Origin: an uncultured Eubacterium sp.
GTDB taxonomy: Bacteria > Bacillota_A > Clostridia > Lachnospirales > Lachnospiraceae
NCBI GenBank assembly: GCA_948759685.1
Contig: CAQBGY010000211.1
Location: 1-6,045 of the forward strand
Direction: 5' to 3'
DNA length: 6,045 bases
The translations under genes were made by a program, and so were the position numbers. This document shows, in pieces, positions 5,243-6,045 of the stretch; position 1 is the stretch's first letter; each line of letters opens with the position of its first letter. Below the pieces are notes generated by a model. It saw only the letters and a program-made list of their open reading frames with translations, did no database searches and was not told the origin of the DNA.

Positions 5243-5824
5243 ATGGATGCATTCATACAGAAGTTTTGTGAAAAATATAGTTTGCCGGTAGCCTTGAGCT
5301 TGCAGCTGTTGGGCAATATGGAAAAGTTCACTTTTCGTAAAGGGGATTTTCTTGTACAGGAAGGCGGGCGGAATTCAAACTTCTATATTGTGAGTAAAGG
5401 AATCTGGCGCGGACATTACCTTAATGATGGGGTGGATGTTTCTGTCTGGTTTGCTTCTGAAGGTGAAACCATTTTCTCCTCTTGGGGATATGTGGAAAAT
5501 ACCCCTTCGCTGGTTTCTATCGAAGCGATGTGCGACAGTGAGCTTTATGGTATTTCGAAGGCAAGGCTTGAAGCGTTGTATGCCGGGTCTGTCGAGCTGG
5601 CCAATTTGGGAAGACGTTTGTTCGAACAGCAGTTTCTGGGACTTGAAAGTTGGATGATAACGGGCGGAAGCCCCCGTGCTGAAGAACGTTATCTTACATT
5701 GCTGGAGGAGAATCCGGAACTGTTGCAGTATGTACCTCTGAAGCATATCGCATCTTATTTATGGATTACTCCGCAGTCGTTAAGCCGTATCCGTGCCGGG
5801 CTGGGGAGAAAGAAAAAAGAATAA
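5243..5824 (+). CDS. Crp/Fnr family transcriptional regulator (Bacteroidetes type)
   Basis: A 193-residue cytoplasmic DNA-binding protein. Residues 20-115 form a cyclic-nucleotide-binding-like beta-roll (FTFRKGDFLVQEGGRNSNFY, then IVSKGIWRGHY, SVWFASEGETIFSSWGY and NTPSLVSIEAMCDSELYGI). Residues 145-190 carry the helix-turn-helix region, where RAEERYLTLLEENPELLQYV leads into the recognition unit PLKHIASYLWITPQSLSRIRAGL, a form common in Bacteroidetes Crp-like proteins. The phosphate-binding cassette Arg-Ser/Thr-Ala of true cAMP receptors is not visible, and there is no cysteine cluster for an Fnr iron-sulfur centre, so the signal it senses is unknown. It follows the MATE gene by 50 bp with its own -7 element. 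Inferred role: control of the MATE gene and itself. Confidence 0.9.
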   Translation: MDAFIQKFCEKYSLPVALSLQLLGNMEKFTFRKGDFLVQEGGRNSNFYIVSKGIWRGHYLNDGVDVSVWFASEGETIFSSWGYVENTPSLVSIEAMCDSELYGISKARLEALYAGSVELANLGRRLFEQQFLGLESWMITGGSPRAEERYLTLLEENPELLQYVPLKHIASYLWITPQSLSRIRAGLGRKKKE

Positions 5825-5927
5825 CGACGAATATCAGTTTTATAGTGTTAGGTGTTTTTGTATGGAAACGCATTGCTCTCTTTGCTTTTTCCAGTATGGT
5901 TTATCCTTGTACGGAAAGCCGGTATCC

Positions 5928-5941
5928 GATAAATATTTATC
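5928..5941. repeat. 14-bp AT-rich palindrome upstream of the carbonic anhydrase gene
   Basis: GATAAATATTTATC is a perfect palindrome about 30 bp upstream of the -7 box at 5972. It could be an operator. As a hairpin it would be weak, and it is not followed by a T-run, so it is not a convincing terminator for the regulator gene. Confidence 0.35.
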
Positions 5942-5971
5942 TTAAAAGTGTCATCGTATTTTGTTTTTGTG

Positions 5972-5979
5972 TAAGTTTG
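5972..5979 (+). promoter_or_regulatory. -7 promoter element of the carbonic anhydrase gene
   Basis: TAAGTTTG matches TAnnTTTG exactly and would start transcription near 5986, about 14 nt before the ATG at 6000. Several TTTG-like runs lie just upstream, but none at the standard 19-20 bp spacing. Confidence 0.5.
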
Positions 5980-5999
5980 TAGTAAATCCTAAAAAACTT

Positions 6000-6045
6000 A
6001 TGGCAATGATAGATGATATTTTAGAGTTCAACAAGAAATTTGTTG
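6000..6045 (+). CDS. Probable beta-carbonic anhydrase, N-terminus only (runs off the window)
   Basis: Fifteen codons are visible: MAMIDDILEFNKKFV. The phrase IDDILEFNKKFV closely resembles the start of the Bacteroides/Firmicutes beta-class carbonic anhydrases, which interconvert CO2 and bicarbonate and carry a zinc site further on (C-x-D-x-R and H-x-x-C), beyond the window edge. No catalytic residue can be checked. ATG at 6000 or 6006 may be the start. A -7 promoter box lies 20 bp upstream, so it appears to have its own promoter and to be independent of the Crp-like gene. Confidence 0.55.
   Translation, partial: MAMIDDILEFNKKFV

Noticed and set aside
5761..5982. 73-codon plus-strand open frame overlapping the end of the Crp/Fnr-like gene
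   Set aside because: It begins inside the helix-turn-helix coding region in another frame, with no start signal and no recognisable domain.

Overview
The window looks like chromosomal DNA from a gut Bacteroidales species (Bacteroides/Phocaeicola type). Several promoters fit the Bacteroides pattern (a -7 element TAnnTTTG, the best with a TTTG about 20 bp upstream), Shine-Dalgarno sequences are weak or absent, and the gene content (secreted GH29 fucosidase, AraC regulator, MATE pump, Bacteroidetes-type Crp/Fnr regulator) fits. Species cannot be fixed from the sequence alone.

Layout. 1-185: C-terminus of a multi-pass membrane protein (+). 308-692: a broken lipoprotein gene with a discoidin-like (F5/8 type C) domain, frameshifted after its lipobox. 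783-1658: an AraC-family regulator (+). 1672-2715: a secreted GH29 alpha-L-fucosidase (-), preceded in the same operon by a small secreted protein at 2755-3060 (-). 3061-3632: a 572-bp stretch with no protein gene; it holds the operon promoter, a pair of 21-bp-spaced direct repeats, several short repeats and palindromes, and a tRNA terminator. 3633-3706: tRNA-Thr(TGT) (-) with a textbook promoter. 3843-5192: a MATE family exporter (+). 5243-5824: a Crp/Fnr-like regulator (+). 6000-6045: the first codons of a probable beta-carbonic anhydrase (+).

How it fits together. The left half reads as a small, partly decayed carbohydrate-use locus: AraC regulator, fucosidase, accessory secreted protein and discoidin-lipoprotein remnant. 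The repeats TTGACAAAA spaced exactly 21 bp, just upstream of the fucosidase operon promoter, are a natural candidate target for the AraC regulator. The right half is a transporter plus regulator pair: TTACC/GGTAA inverted repeats lie in front of both the MATE gene and the Crp-like gene, suggesting that the regulator controls both. These regulatory links are inferences from site geometry and position.

I see no CRISPR array, insertion sequence, phage module or clearly new defence or enzymatic system. The least explained parts are the 77-residue secreted domain ahead of the fucosidase and the repeat-rich non-coding stretch at about 3250-3500.
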